Shown piece after piece: positions 36,675 to 45,565 of a stretch of DNA of 64,000 bases; the first letter of the stretch is position 1, and each line of letters opens with the position of its first letter. The stretch lies in the NCBI GenBank assembly GCA_963850525.1, contig CAWKLQ010000001.1:310001-374000 (forward strand), written 5' to 3'. The notes below the pieces were generated by a model. The model saw nothing but the letters and a program-made list of their open reading frames with translations. It made no database searches and had not been told where the DNA came from. This DNA is from JAEMQF01 sp963850525 (GTDB lineage: Bacteria > Pseudomonadota > Gammaproteobacteria > Burkholderiales > Burkholderiaceae_C). A program made the translations under genes and the position numbers.

Positions 36675-37234
36675 GCGGCAATCTCCAGGGCCGGCGCAGC
36701 CCGCGCGGTCCGGGTGCGCGGGTGCGGCTTGGATTCCAGGTCAAGCAACGCGACTTTGCGCGCCAGGCCTCCGGCGTAGCCCGTGAGCGCGCCGCCCGCA
36801 CCGAGCACCCGGTGACACGGCACGATGACGGACAGCGGGTTGCGCCCGACCGCTGCGCCCACGGCGCGCGACGCCCGCGGCGCGCCGAGCTGCGCAGCGA
36901 TCTCGCCATAAGTCGACGTGCGGCCCCGTTCGATGCGCAGCAAGGCCTGCCAGACGCTGCGCTGGAACGGCGTGCCGTGCAGATCCAGCCGCACGTCGAA
37001 GGCGACGGCCTCGCCGGCGAAGTAGCGATCGAGCAGCTGCGTCGTGCGCAGCAGGAGGGGGTCGCGCGCTAGGGTCGGGGCGTTCCAGACTGACGACGGA
37101 TGATGTTGCTGTTGATCGAACCAGACGCCCGCCAGGCCATGCGCCGTGCGCGCGAGCAGCACGGGGCCGAGCGGCGAGTCGATCGTGCACTGTGCTGTGC
37201 ACGCTTGCTGGATTGAGGTGAGTGTGTGTGTCAT
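36671..37234 (-). CDS. ogt: Methylated-DNA--[protein]-cysteine S-methyltransferase
   Basis: A 187-residue suicide repair protein that removes O6-methyl from guanine. The acceptor cysteine lies in VIVPCHRVLG and is preceded by GRTSTYGEIAAQLGAP, the DNA-binding helix-turn-helix. ATG 37234 overlaps the stop of the AlkA-like gene. It and the neighbouring Ada-AlkA protein form an adaptive-response-like unit. Confidence 0.92.
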   Translation of the reverse strand: MTHTLTSIQQACTAQCTIDSPLGPVLLARTAHGLAGVWFDQQQHHPSSVWNAPTLARDPLLLRTTQLLDRYFAGEAVAFDVRLDLHGTPFQRSVWQALLRIERGRTSTYGEIAAQLGAPRASRAVGAAVGRNPLSVIVPCHRVLGAGGALTGYAGGLARKVALLDLESKPHPRTRTARAAPALEIAA

Positions 37235-38703
37235 GAAGAAACCTCCAGGCTGTTCCAAAGTCGCAGTACGGCGTACGAACGCCACGGCCGCCACGCCTGC
37301 GCCTTTGCTTCAGCGTCGAGCAGCGTCGTCGTGTTGAAAAGCTGTTGCATGGCCTTGAGCACGGCCACATCGCGTGGCGGAAACGCGTCGGGCCAGCTCA
37401 AGGCGCGCATCGCGATGTAATGCGCCGTCCACGGCCCGATCCCCGGCAACGCGCACAAAGTCTCAATCAAACTTTCCGGCGGCGCGCCCTTGTAGAGCAA
37501 GGCGTCGATCTGCGGCCACGCCCGCGCGAGCGCGACGATGGCGCCGGCGCGGCTGCGGATGATGCCGAGTTCGGTGATGTCTTCGATTCGCGCCGCGGCC
37601 AAGGTGCCCGGCGACGCGAACACGCGGTCGACGTCAGGCCACGGGCTTGTCATCGATTCTCCGAAACGCGCAACGAGGCGCTTTGCCAGCGTGCGCGCCG
37701 CAGCGACGGTGACTTGCTGGCCGAGCACGGCACGCACGGCAAGCTCGAAGCCGTCCAGGCTGCCCGGCAAGCGCAGCCCCGGCGCGCCGGGCAAGTCGGT
37801 GAGGGCCATGTCTATGCTTTGCGGCGCCGCGTCCAGGTCGAGCCAGCGCCGCGCCGCGCTCACGACTTTCGCGCTCGAAAGCGCCCATTGCGGACAGAAG
37901 CGCAAGCTGACTCGGCTCGCTTGCGGCTCAAAGCGGGCCTCGATCCAGCCGGCCTCGCTGCTCATGATTCCGGCGCGCACCGTGCGGCGCAAGGTCGTCG
38001 CTTCAACCGTTTCGATGCCGGGGATCGCCCGTTGCGCAAAGAAGCGCAGCAGCGCGGGCGCGTCGTACGGATCGCGCCAACCGAGCGACAGCGTCACGCA
38101 CGAGTCGTCGGCGGTCCCGTCCGGCGCCGCGCTGCGGCGCAGCCGCCCCGGGCTCATGCGGTAGCTGTCGGCAAACGCCGCGTTGAAGCGGCGCAAGCTC
38201 TTGAAGCCGCTCGCGAGCGCGACTTGTGTGACCGGCAGCTGCGTATCGGTGAGCAGCTGTTTCGCGAGCAACAGGCGCCGCGTCTGCAAATACTGCAACG
38301 GCGAGACGCCGTGTTCGGCGAGAAAGATGCGCCGCAAGTGGCGCTCGCTCACGCCGAGCTGAGAAGCGAGGTCGGCGACGTTCGGCGCCTCGCCTGCGCC
38401 GACACGTTCGTCCAGGCGCTGCGCCGCCTGACACGCGAGTGTTCGCGACGCGTCCATCACGCTCCACGGGAGCTCCGCCCCTGGCGCGATTTCGGGCCGG
38501 CATTTCAGGCACGGCCGAAACGCCGACGCCTCGGCTTGCGCCGGCGTTTCGAAGAAGCGGCAGTTCTCGCGCTTCGGCGTGCGCACGCGGCAGATCGGCC
38601 GGCAGTAGACGCGTGTCGACGTGACGCCGACGAACCAGCGCCCGTCAAAGCGCGCGTCGCGTGCGGTGAGCGCTGAGTAAGCGGTGTCGGCATCGATGAA
38701 CAT
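37231..38703 (-). CDS. Ada metal-binding/AraC-regulator plus AlkA 3-methyladenine glycosylase fusion
   Basis: A 490-residue multidomain protein. Residues 1-75 are the Ada N-terminal zinc domain (C34 and C38 in YCRPIC, C65 and C68 in PCLKC), where the first Cys accepts methyl from phosphotriesters. Residues about 85-185 are an AraC-type helix-turn-helix pair (HLRRIFLAEHGVSPLQYL, ASGFKSLRRFNAAFADSYR). The rest is AlkA: N-terminal domain, then the HhH-GPD region GIGPWTAHYIAMRAL with catalytic Asp in PPRDVA. It both senses alkylation and excises bases, likely controlling itself and ogt. The start ATG 38703 is well placed. Confidence 0.92.
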   Translation of the reverse strand: MFIDADTAYSALTARDARFDGRWFVGVTSTRVYCRPICRVRTPKRENCRFFETPAQAEASAFRPCLKCRPEIAPGAELPWSVMDASRTLACQAAQRLDERVGAGEAPNVADLASQLGVSERHLRRIFLAEHGVSPLQYLQTRRLLLAKQLLTDTQLPVTQVALASGFKSLRRFNAAFADSYRMSPGRLRRSAAPDGTADDSCVTLSLGWRDPYDAPALLRFFAQRAIPGIETVEATTLRRTVRAGIMSSEAGWIEARFEPQASRVSLRFCPQWALSSAKVVSAARRWLDLDAAPQSIDMALTDLPGAPGLRLPGSLDGFELAVRAVLGQQVTVAAARTLAKRLVARFGESMTSPWPDVDRVFASPGTLAAARIEDITELGIIRSRAGAIVALARAWPQIDALLYKGAPPESLIETLCALPGIGPWTAHYIAMRALSWPDAFPPRDVAVLKAMQQLFNTTTLLDAEAKAQAWRPWRSYAVLRLWNSLEVSS

Positions 38704-38766
38704 GGAGCCGATTATGGCCAGCGGCGGAGCGCGGACTCGCCGTTTTCGGACATGTCGCAATGGCCT

Positions 38767-38846
38767 GTCATCCCGACGAAAGTCGGGATCCACGGCGTCA
38801 CCCAGCACTTCGGCCCGCAGTGGGCCCCGGCGTTCGCCGGGGTGAC
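38767..38846. repeat. REPIN-like paired palindrome, copy R4, with compensated changes
   Basis: Arms at 38767-38792 and 38821-38846. The left stem is CCCGAC/GTCGGG instead of CCCGGC/GCCGGG, a compensated pair; the right arm has a CCCC/GGGG change that also keeps pairing. It lies between the AlkA-like start and the stop of the enoyl-CoA hydratase, both on the minus strand; the right arm ends 3 bases short of the hydratase stop codon. Confidence 0.85.
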
Positions 38847-38849
38847 GGG

Positions 38850-39653
38850 CTAGGGGGAATCGAACGAGCCGTGTCGACCCGCACCGCCGACAAAGCGCGC
38901 GGCCCCGGCGCTCGCTTCGCCGCTGCGCAGACTCGCCTTGCCGAGCTCGAACTCCTGGGCGAGCGCGTCGAGCAGCGACAAGCCGTCTTCGGCGAGCACG
39001 CTCGCCCGATCGTTGCGCATGCATTCTTGCGGGTGTTGCGCAATCTGCAATCCGAGTTCGCGCGCTGCGGCCAGCGCCTCGCCCGGCGCGACGAGGCGGT
39101 TCACGAGGCCGAACTGCAACGCTTCGGTGGCAGCGACAGGGCGACCCGTGAGAATCATGTCCAGCGCCCGGCTTTGACCGATGAGCCGCGGCAGCCGCAC
39201 CGTCCCGCCGTCAATGAGCGGCACGCCGAAGCGCCTGCAGAACACGCCGAGGATGGCCGTTGCGCTTGCGACGCGCATGTCGCACCAGAGCGCGAGTTCC
39301 AGGCCGCCGGCGACCGCGTGGCCTTCGATTGCCGCGATCACCGGCTTGCGCAAGGGCAGCCGCGTCGGGCCCATCGGGCCGTCGGCGTGCATGTCGTCGT
39401 TCAGTGCCAAGCCGGCGTCATTGCCAAGCGCGCCGTTTGTCCCCAACGCGACGGTGCGCAGATCGGCCCCGGCGCAAAAGTCGCGGCCGGCGCCAGTCAA
39501 CACGGCGACGCGCGCAGCGTCGTTCGCATCGAACTCGCGAAACGCCTCGCTCAATGCGCGCGCCGTCGGGCCGTCGACGGCGTTGCGAACGTTGGGGCGG
39601 TTCAGGGTGACGGTCCAGACGGGGCCGTCACGTTCGACTGTCAGCGTGTCCAT
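38850..39653 (-). CDS. Enoyl-CoA hydratase/isomerase family protein
   Basis: A 267-residue crotonase-fold protein with GRDFCAGADLRTV and GHAVAGGLELALWCDMRVA as oxyanion-hole segments and FCRRFGVPLIDGGTVRLPR as the second catalytic region. The proline-aspartate variant means isomerase activity is as likely as hydration. ATG 39653 follows GGAGGAAT. It is separated by 277 bases from the divergent secreted protein; I see no gene in that stretch, only the hairpin at 39885 and a partial GTACGCT at 39802. Confidence 0.86.
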   Translation of the reverse strand: MDTLTVERDGPVWTVTLNRPNVRNAVDGPTARALSEAFREFDANDAARVAVLTGAGRDFCAGADLRTVALGTNGALGNDAGLALNDDMHADGPMGPTRLPLRKPVIAAIEGHAVAGGLELALWCDMRVASATAILGVFCRRFGVPLIDGGTVRLPRLIGQSRALDMILTGRPVAATEALQFGLVNRLVAPGEALAAARELGLQIAQHPQECMRNDRASVLAEDGLSLLDALAQEFELGKASLRSGEASAGAARFVGGAGRHGSFDSP

Positions 39654-39884
39654 CGATTCCTCCCAGTGCTCGCCCCATTCAGCGGCGCGCGGGTGCGGGG
39701 ATGAGCGCATGTTGAATTGTCAGATCGAATCTGCGCGGTGGATCGAGCCACTCACTCGTTCTTCCCCCTAACTATCAGGGTATCAAGTTCAGTTCGCAAA
39801 ATGTACGCTTAAGACAACCCGCTTCGGGTCAGTACCGTTTGAGCGCTCTGCGCGCCCTGGAACTCTGGAGTTTGCGGGGAGCTC

Positions 39885-39904
39885 CGCACTTCATCCGAAG
39901 TGCG
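39885..39904 (+). promoter_or_regulatory. Leader hairpin upstream of the galactose-oxidase-fold gene
   Basis: CGCACTTC-ATCC-GAAGTGCG, a perfect 8-base stem with a 4-base loop, ending 26 bases before ATG 39931. It could be a regulator site or a mRNA stability element. It is not a terminator: no T-run follows. Confidence 0.4.
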
Positions 39905-39930
39905 TTCACGACCGTTCACAAGGGGAGAAC

Positions 39931-42468
39931 ATGAAGCGAATCCTAGGGTGCCTGAACCTGGCCGCGTGTGCGGCCTTTGCATTCGGTTTGTCCTGGCCGA
40001 ACGTGTACGCCCACGACGAGGCTGAAGACCCGCCCGCACCGGGTTCGACCTGGGAGATCGAAACCTGCCACGACCACTCGCAGTGCGGCCACGTGGGCCC
40101 CTTCATCCCCATGACGTACAACGCCGTCGGCGCGTCGATGGTGTGGACCAAGGACCGGTGGGAAAAGCCCATGATCCAGTACAAGGGCAGGCACTCCGAG
40201 TTCAAGGCGACCGATGTCTATGACATGCAATGTGTCGAAGCGGCGATCCGCAAGTCCGGCTATTCGGCGTGGCCGATCCCGCGCGCCGAGTGGGCGGCGC
40301 AGTTTCCGAGCCTCGCAAACGCAGTCGTTCCCAGCAACGTGTTCCTAGATGCGCAGACTGTGACGCGCTTCGATACGACGGGCAACTCGCACCTCACGAA
40401 GAGCTTGAGCCCTTGCATCCGCTCTTCGTTCAAGTACCTCGTTTACGGCGGCTACACGATGCACCAGGGCCAGTCGCTCTTTGTTGCGAGCCGCCTCAAG
40501 TCGCACTGGGGCATGGAGGGCTCGCAACTCTGGGACATCAGCCACCCCGACGCCTTCAAGACGCGACCCGGCGAAGAGGGCGTGTTCGACAACGTTCTGA
40601 TCGACGACGAAGACGCGATGTTGAACGTGCACACGTTCAAGAACTCGGGTGCGTCGCGAGGGTTGCACTACAGCATCTATTCCTTGGGTTACGCAACGCT
40701 TGCCGACGGCCGCGTCGTCAACGTCGGCGGCCACAACATGCATAGCAACAGCGGGTTCCGCAAGCTGAACATCTTCGACCCGGAAACGAATCGGTGGGCG
40801 CCACGGCCCGTGCCGTGCAACATCGCCAACTGGCGCAAGGATCCGGGCGGCGTCGCGCTGGGCTACAAGGCGGCTGCGGACGCTGCTGCAGCGGCCGGCG
40901 GTCAGCCCGGCTCGTTCCCGGGGTTTGGCTATGCGCCGGCTGGCGATCAGCTCGTGAACGCACCGGCCGGCGCGCCGACGTGGGCGAACTGCGATCAACG
41001 CAACCGCGAGCACGTCGATCCGCCGCACAAGTCGGACATGCGGTATCAGCGCTGGTACCCGTCGGCGATCACCTTGCCCAACGGCAAAGTGTTGGTGTAC
41101 GGCGGTGACGATCTGGACGAGTCGGTGGCGCCGAACTTGAGCGACCCGAGCACGGCGACTCGCGACAACGCCTTCCGGGCGACGCGAGTCCACATCCCGG
41201 TCGCGGACCTGTACGACCCGAAGAAGGACCGGACTGTTGCGCTGGAGAATGCCAGAAAGCTCTATCCCCTGTATCCGGCGGCGACCGCCGTGCAGACCGG
41301 GTCGGGCGACAAGGACTGGAAGCTGTGCACGCTGTCGGGCGAGCCCGCACCGGCAGCTGAGGCTTCCACGCCGCGCAGCGACGCGACCGATGACGCTGCG
41401 GAGTGGCGCAACTACTGCACGACGCCCGGCTGCGCGGCAGACACGCGCGCGATCCGCTTCCTTGGACTGCGGCCGTCGGCAAGTCTGGACTGCCTGGACG
41501 TGCAAGCGGCCGAACGCGACCCGAATCGCAACGTCCCGGCGGAAAACCACTGGACGCACATCGACACGGCGAAGAACGAATACGGCTATTGCTGCGGCAT
41601 GGCCGACATCCTGACGATCGGCCCGAACGGCAAGACCTTGTCGCACAAGTGGATCGCCGTGAACGGTGCGATCGGCGCCGGCAAGCCAGGCGCGGGAACG
41701 CGCACCGCCGACATTGAAATGATCGACTTCGCCGATCCGACGCCGAAATGGTCGGTCGTCGGCCAGACGTATCAGCCCGGCAGCAACATCCACGTCGTGC
41801 CCTTGCCTGACGGCACGGCGCTGTTCCGCGGCGGCAGTGGCCCGGGCGGCGGCACGTACGAGTTGCGCAACTACACGAAGTACCAGCTGTTCAATCCGCT
41901 CGACAAGACGCTCAAGGTGTTGGCGAAGTCGACGCACCTCGGCGGCCTGCACAAGACCGTGATGCTGTTGCCCGACGCGAGCGTGATCGCGATGGCCGGC
42001 GACCGCACGGCGATGGTCGCGGTGGGTGACCGCGTCTACACGCCGGGCGACCAGGACCTGGGCGTTTCCGTCGCGCAACTCTTCGAGCCGCCGTACATGT
42101 TTGCCGCCGCGTCGGAGGACCGCAAGGCGCGCCCCGTGATTCTGAAAGGCCCGGATCACGTCGACTACAAGAAGCCCATCGTCTTGAAAGTCAGCGATCC
42201 GGCGAACATCAAGATGGTGTCGATGGTTCGCACCGGCTCTGTCACGCACCAGCTCACCAACGACAACCGGGTCGTGATCCTGCACTTCAAGCCGGGCAAG
42301 GACGGCAAGCTGATCGTCGACGCCCCGCATGTTCCGGCCCAGGCGATCCCCGGCGACTACATGCTGTTTGTCGTCGACAAGAGCGGCACGCCGAGCATGG
42401 CAAAGCACGTGCGGCTGCGTCTTCGCGACCATGACGACCACGATCGCGACCACGACCGCGATGACTGA
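39931..42468 (+). CDS. Secreted galactose-oxidase-fold (kelch plus DUF1929) protein with altered active site
   Basis: An 845-residue exported protein. The signal peptide covers about 28 residues (ending VYA). The body has kelch-like blades, for example LADGRVVNVGGH and LPNGKVLVYGGDD. The C-terminus has the DUF1929 early-set domain (LFEPPYMF, VTHQLTNDNR, GDYMLFVVD). Compared from memory with galactose oxidase and GlxA, the Cys of the Cys-Tyr cofactor is Ser251, the cross-linking Tyr is kept (Y376 in RWYPS), YH is LH (673-674) and H773 remains. The protein ends in a His/Asp-rich tail of about 14 residues. AGGGGAG precedes the ATG. Function unknown; probably not a copper radical oxidase. Confidence 0.78.
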   Translation: MKRILGCLNLAACAAFAFGLSWPNVYAHDEAEDPPAPGSTWEIETCHDHSQCGHVGPFIPMTYNAVGASMVWTKDRWEKPMIQYKGRHSEFKATDVYDMQCVEAAIRKSGYSAWPIPRAEWAAQFPSLANAVVPSNVFLDAQTVTRFDTTGNSHLTKSLSPCIRSSFKYLVYGGYTMHQGQSLFVASRLKSHWGMEGSQLWDISHPDAFKTRPGEEGVFDNVLIDDEDAMLNVHTFKNSGASRGLHYSIYSLGYATLADGRVVNVGGHNMHSNSGFRKLNIFDPETNRWAPRPVPCNIANWRKDPGGVALGYKAAADAAAAAGGQPGSFPGFGYAPAGDQLVNAPAGAPTWANCDQRNREHVDPPHKSDMRYQRWYPSAITLPNGKVLVYGGDDLDESVAPNLSDPSTATRDNAFRATRVHIPVADLYDPKKDRTVALENARKLYPLYPAATAVQTGSGDKDWKLCTLSGEPAPAAEASTPRSDATDDAAEWRNYCTTPGCAADTRAIRFLGLRPSASLDCLDVQAAERDPNRNVPAENHWTHIDTAKNEYGYCCGMADILTIGPNGKTLSHKWIAVNGAIGAGKPGAGTRTADIEMIDFADPTPKWSVVGQTYQPGSNIHVVPLPDGTALFRGGSGPGGGTYELRNYTKYQLFNPLDKTLKVLAKSTHLGGLHKTVMLLPDASVIAMAGDRTAMVAVGDRVYTPGDQDLGVSVAQLFEPPYMFAAASEDRKARPVILKGPDHVDYKKPIVLKVSDPANIKMVSMVRTGSVTHQLTNDNRVVILHFKPGKDGKLIVDAPHVPAQAIPGDYMLFVVDKSGTPSMAKHVRLRLRDHDDHDRDHDRDD

Positions 42469-42492
42469 ACGCTAGTCACGCCATCGGCGCAA

Positions 42493-42520
42493 GGGCGAGG
42501 CTGGACACCTCGCCCATTTT
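42493..42520 (+). terminator. Rho-independent terminator of the galactose-oxidase-fold gene
   Basis: GGGCGAGG-CTGGACA-CCTCGCCC followed by ATTTT, 24 bases after the stop codon. Perfect 8-base GC-rich stem. Confidence 0.85.
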
Positions 42521-42543
42521 CATGGTCGCGTCGCGAAGCCCGG

Positions 42544-43500
42544 TCAATCGAGTTTGATTCCCACCTTGTCGATGATCGCGCCCCACTTGCGCGCCTCGAC
42601 GTCGATGAAAACCTTGAACTCCGCCGCCGTGCCGCCGCCGGGAATCAAGGCCTGTTTGGCGAAGGCGTCGCGCACGGCGGGCTCCTGCATGACGGCGTTG
42701 ACGTCGGCGTTGATGCGCTGCAGGATTTCGGCGCTCACGCCTGCGGGCGCGAACAGGCCGTTCCAGGCGAGCGCCTCGAAACCCGGGTAACCCGACTCGG
42801 CAACTGTCGGAAGATCGCCCATTCCCTCGATCCGCCGAGCGCTCGTCGTCGCGAGGAATCTGACGCGCCCGCCTTGCACGAGCGGCAGGAGTGCCGGCGC
42901 GACGCTGAACAAACCCTGCGTGTCGCCCGCCGCAAGCGACTGCCCCGCCGGCGGCGAGCCGGCGTAAGGCACGTGCACGGCATCGAACCCCGCGACGCTC
43001 TTGAACAACTCCATCGTCAGGTGCGACGAACTGCCGTTGCCGAGCGATCCGTACGAGACCTTGTTGCCTTGCTGGCGCGCCCAGGCGACGAACTCGGGCA
43101 AAGTCTTCGCCGGAACTGCCGCGTTGACGGCGAGCACATTGGGCTGCGACGTCGTCAGGATCACGGGCACCAAGTGTTTTGCCGGGTCGTAAGGCATCTT
43201 CTTGTAGAGGAAGGGGCCGAACGCGATCGGGCCGTTGAAGCCTATGCCCAGCGTGTAGCCGTCGGGCGCGGCCTTGGCGACGACGTCCATGCCGAGCATG
43301 CCGCCGGCGCCGGCCTTGTTCTCCACGATCAATGGCTGTTTCCAGCGCTCCTTGAGTCGCTCGCCGAGGGTGCGCACGATGATGTCGAGCGAACTGCCCG
43401 CCGGCGCCGGGACGACGATGCGCACCGGCTGCTGCGGCCAGCCCTGGGCGAGGCTTGCGGTCGTCGTCAGACTCAACAGAAAGGGGAGCAGAAGTTTCAT
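42544..43500 (-). CDS. Bug/TctC family periplasmic substrate-binding protein
   Basis: A 318-residue receptor with signal MKLLLPFLLSLTTTASLAQG, then QPVRIVVPAPAGSS, VENKAGAGG and AAPDGYTLG. The ATG at 43500 fits the signal peptide; longer readings upstream do not. Divergent from importer C, 98 bases away. No TctA or TctB gene is nearby, as for the two other Bug proteins here. Confidence 0.88.
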   Translation of the reverse strand: MKLLLPFLLSLTTTASLAQGWPQQPVRIVVPAPAGSSLDIIVRTLGERLKERWKQPLIVENKAGAGGMLGMDVVAKAAPDGYTLGIGFNGPIAFGPFLYKKMPYDPAKHLVPVILTTSQPNVLAVNAAVPAKTLPEFVAWARQQGNKVSYGSLGNGSSSHLTMELFKSVAGFDAVHVPYAGSPPAGQSLAAGDTQGLFSVAPALLPLVQGGRVRFLATTSARRIEGMGDLPTVAESGYPGFEALAWNGLFAPAGVSAEILQRINADVNAVMQEPAVRDAFAKQALIPGGGTAAEFKVFIDVEARKWGAIIDKVGIKLD

Positions 43501-43598
43501 GGCGATTGGCGTTGACTGCGGGGTTTCCACAGGGTAGCGCGAACACGGCGCAGCCCACAATAAGGTTAATCACAACTCAGGCCACGCGGAACTACGTC

Positions 43599-44474
43599 TT
43601 GCAGGTCTTGCAAATCATCATCGGCGGAATGGCGCAGGGCTGCATTTACGGCCTGATCGCCCTGGGCTTCGTGCTGATCTACAAGGCCACCGAGACGGTG
43701 AGCTTCGCCCAGGGCGAGCTGATGATGCTCGGCGCCTTCGGCGGCCTGGCGGCGATGACCTTCCTGGGTTTTCCGTTCTGGCTCGCGATTCTCTGCTCGA
43801 TCGTCGCGATGGGCGCGTTCGGCGTGCTGCTGGAGCGTGCGGTCATCAACCCCATCCTCGGCCAGCCCGCGTTTTCCATCGTCATGTTGACGATAGGCAT
43901 AGGCTACGTCGCGCGTGGCCTGATCACGATGATCCCAAACATCGGCACCGAAACGCATACGTTGGCGGTGCCTTACAAAGACCAGATCTGGAAGCTTGGC
44001 ACGCTCGTCCTCAACGTCGAGCAGATGGTCGTGATCGCCGCCACCGCCGTGCTGTGCGCCGTGCTCTACGCGATGTTCAAGTACAGCCGGATCGGCGTCG
44101 CGATGCAGGCGGCGTCGCAAAACCAGCTCGCCGCGTACTACATGGGGATTCCGGTGAAACGCCTGAACGGCCTCGTGTGGGGCCTGGCGGCGATGGTCGC
44201 CGCGGTCGCCGGGCTGCTGCTCGCGCCCATCACGTTCGTGCACGCGAACATGGGTTTCATCGGCCTGAAGGCGTTTCCCGCGGCAGTTGTCGGAGGCTTC
44301 GGCAGTTTGCCCGGCGCCATCGTCGGCGGCCTGATCATCGGTGTCGTCGAGGCCTTGTCGGGCTTCTTCCTGCCTGAGGGCTTCAAGGACATCGCCGCCT
44401 ACGTCGTCGTGCTCGTGATGCTAATGGTCAAGCCGAACGGCCTGTTCGGCGAAAAGTTGCGCAAGAAGGTTTGA
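43599..44474 (+). CDS. Branched-chain amino acid-type ABC transporter permease (LivH-like), importer C
   Basis: A 291-residue permease with GLIALGFVLIYKATETVSFA, typical of this subgroup of LivH. TTG 43599 (then QVLQIIIGGMAQGCIYG) gives the usual N-terminus; no ATG exists there and an upstream extension lacks family similarity. It opens importer C (H-M-G-F, CoA ligase, binding protein). The C-terminus ends MVKPNGLFGEKLRKKV, as in other LivH of this type. Confidence 0.87.
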   Translation: MQVLQIIIGGMAQGCIYGLIALGFVLIYKATETVSFAQGELMMLGAFGGLAAMTFLGFPFWLAILCSIVAMGAFGVLLERAVINPILGQPAFSIVMLTIGIGYVARGLITMIPNIGTETHTLAVPYKDQIWKLGTLVLNVEQMVVIAATAVLCAVLYAMFKYSRIGVAMQAASQNQLAAYYMGIPVKRLNGLVWGLAAMVAAVAGLLLAPITFVHANMGFIGLKAFPAAVVGGFGSLPGAIVGGLIIGVVEALSGFFLPEGFKDIAAYVVVLVMLMVKPNGLFGEKLRKKV

Positions 44475-44488
44475 GAAGGACAGACCGC

Positions 44489-45565
44489 ATGCGCTTCATC
44501 TTCAAGACCGCTTACGAACAGGACATCGTGCTCGCCAAGCACGGCGGCCACGTGTTCTGGTACAGCGCCTTGGTCCTGCTCATGGTGGCCGCCCCGTGGC
44601 TCGTCTCGGAATACTGGCTCGCGCAGCTCACCTTCGTCCTGATCTACTCGATCGTCGGCTTGGGGTTGATGCTGCTCGCCGGATTCACCGGCTTGTTTTC
44701 GCTGGGCCACGCCGCGTTTCTCGGCGTGGGCGCGTACACGCAGGCGGCGCTCACGCATTGGGGCGTGCCGTTTCCGCTGGCCATGCTCGCTGCGGGTTTG
44801 CTCTCCGCCGCCGCGGGCATGATTGTGGGATTGCCGGCGCTGCGCGTGAAGGGCATTTACTTGGGAATCGCGACGCTCGCGTTCGGCTTCATCGTCGAAG
44901 AGGTGTTCGCGCGCTGGGAGTCGGTGACGGGCGGCAACGCCGGCATCCACCTCAAGGCGCCGGAGTTGCTGGGCTGGAAGCTCGACTCGGCCGAGTCGTT
45001 CTACGGACTGTGCCTCGTGACGACAGTGCTCGCAACGTTCGGCGTGCTGAACCTGTTGCGTTCGCCGACAGGCCGCGCGTTCGTCGCGATCCGCGATTCG
45101 GAAATCTCGGCGCAAAGCATGGGCATACACCTGGCGCGCTACAAGACGATGTCGTTTGCGCTGTCTGCTGCGCTGGCGGGCGTGGGCGGAGCGCTCTATG
45201 CGCACAAGCTGCAGTTCATCTCGCCCGACCAGTTCAACATCGTGCAGTCGATCGACTTGTTGTTGATGGTCGTGATCGGCGGCCTGGGCTCGGTGCACGG
45301 CGCCTTCCTCGGCGCGATTTTTCTCATCACGATGCCGCAGGCGATCGCGCTGGGCAAGGATTTCCTGCCCGCTGCGGTGGGCCAAGCGCCGGGCTTGCAG
45401 GCGGTCGTTTATGGCGCTGTGCTGATTTCTTTTGTGCTGTTCGAGCCGATGGGGATTTACGGCCGCTGGCTCAAGGTGCGAACGTGGTTCCAGGTGTTTC
45501 CCTTCTACCGCAAAGGAATGTTCAGGCGGCAGAAGAGTTTTCAGAAATCGGAACGACTGCGATGA
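44489..45565 (+). CDS. Branched-chain amino acid-type ABC transporter permease (LivM-like), importer C
   Basis: A 358-residue permease with GFTGLFSLGHAAFLGVGAY, VTGGNAGIHL and AIRDSEISAQSMGIHLARYK. AGAAGGA lies upstream of ATG 44489. A hydrophilic C-terminal tail of about 30 residues ends in KSFQKSERLR. Its stop overlaps the ATG of livG (ATGA). Confidence 0.9.
   Translation: MRFIFKTAYEQDIVLAKHGGHVFWYSALVLLMVAAPWLVSEYWLAQLTFVLIYSIVGLGLMLLAGFTGLFSLGHAAFLGVGAYTQAALTHWGVPFPLAMLAAGLLSAAAGMIVGLPALRVKGIYLGIATLAFGFIVEEVFARWESVTGGNAGIHLKAPELLGWKLDSAESFYGLCLVTTVLATFGVLNLLRSPTGRAFVAIRDSEISAQSMGIHLARYKTMSFALSAALAGVGGALYAHKLQFISPDQFNIVQSIDLLLMVVIGGLGSVHGAFLGAIFLITMPQAIALGKDFLPAAVGQAPGLQAVVYGAVLISFVLFEPMGIYGRWLKVRTWFQVFPFYRKGMFRRQKSFQKSERLR

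Noticed and set aside
39802..39812. GTACGCT as another copy of the shared operator
   Set aside because: Only one half-site matches and the other half is unrelated.
40345..42453. 702-codon open frame on the minus strand
   Set aside because: Antisense to the galactose-oxidase-fold gene, which has a signal peptide, family motifs and its own terminator.
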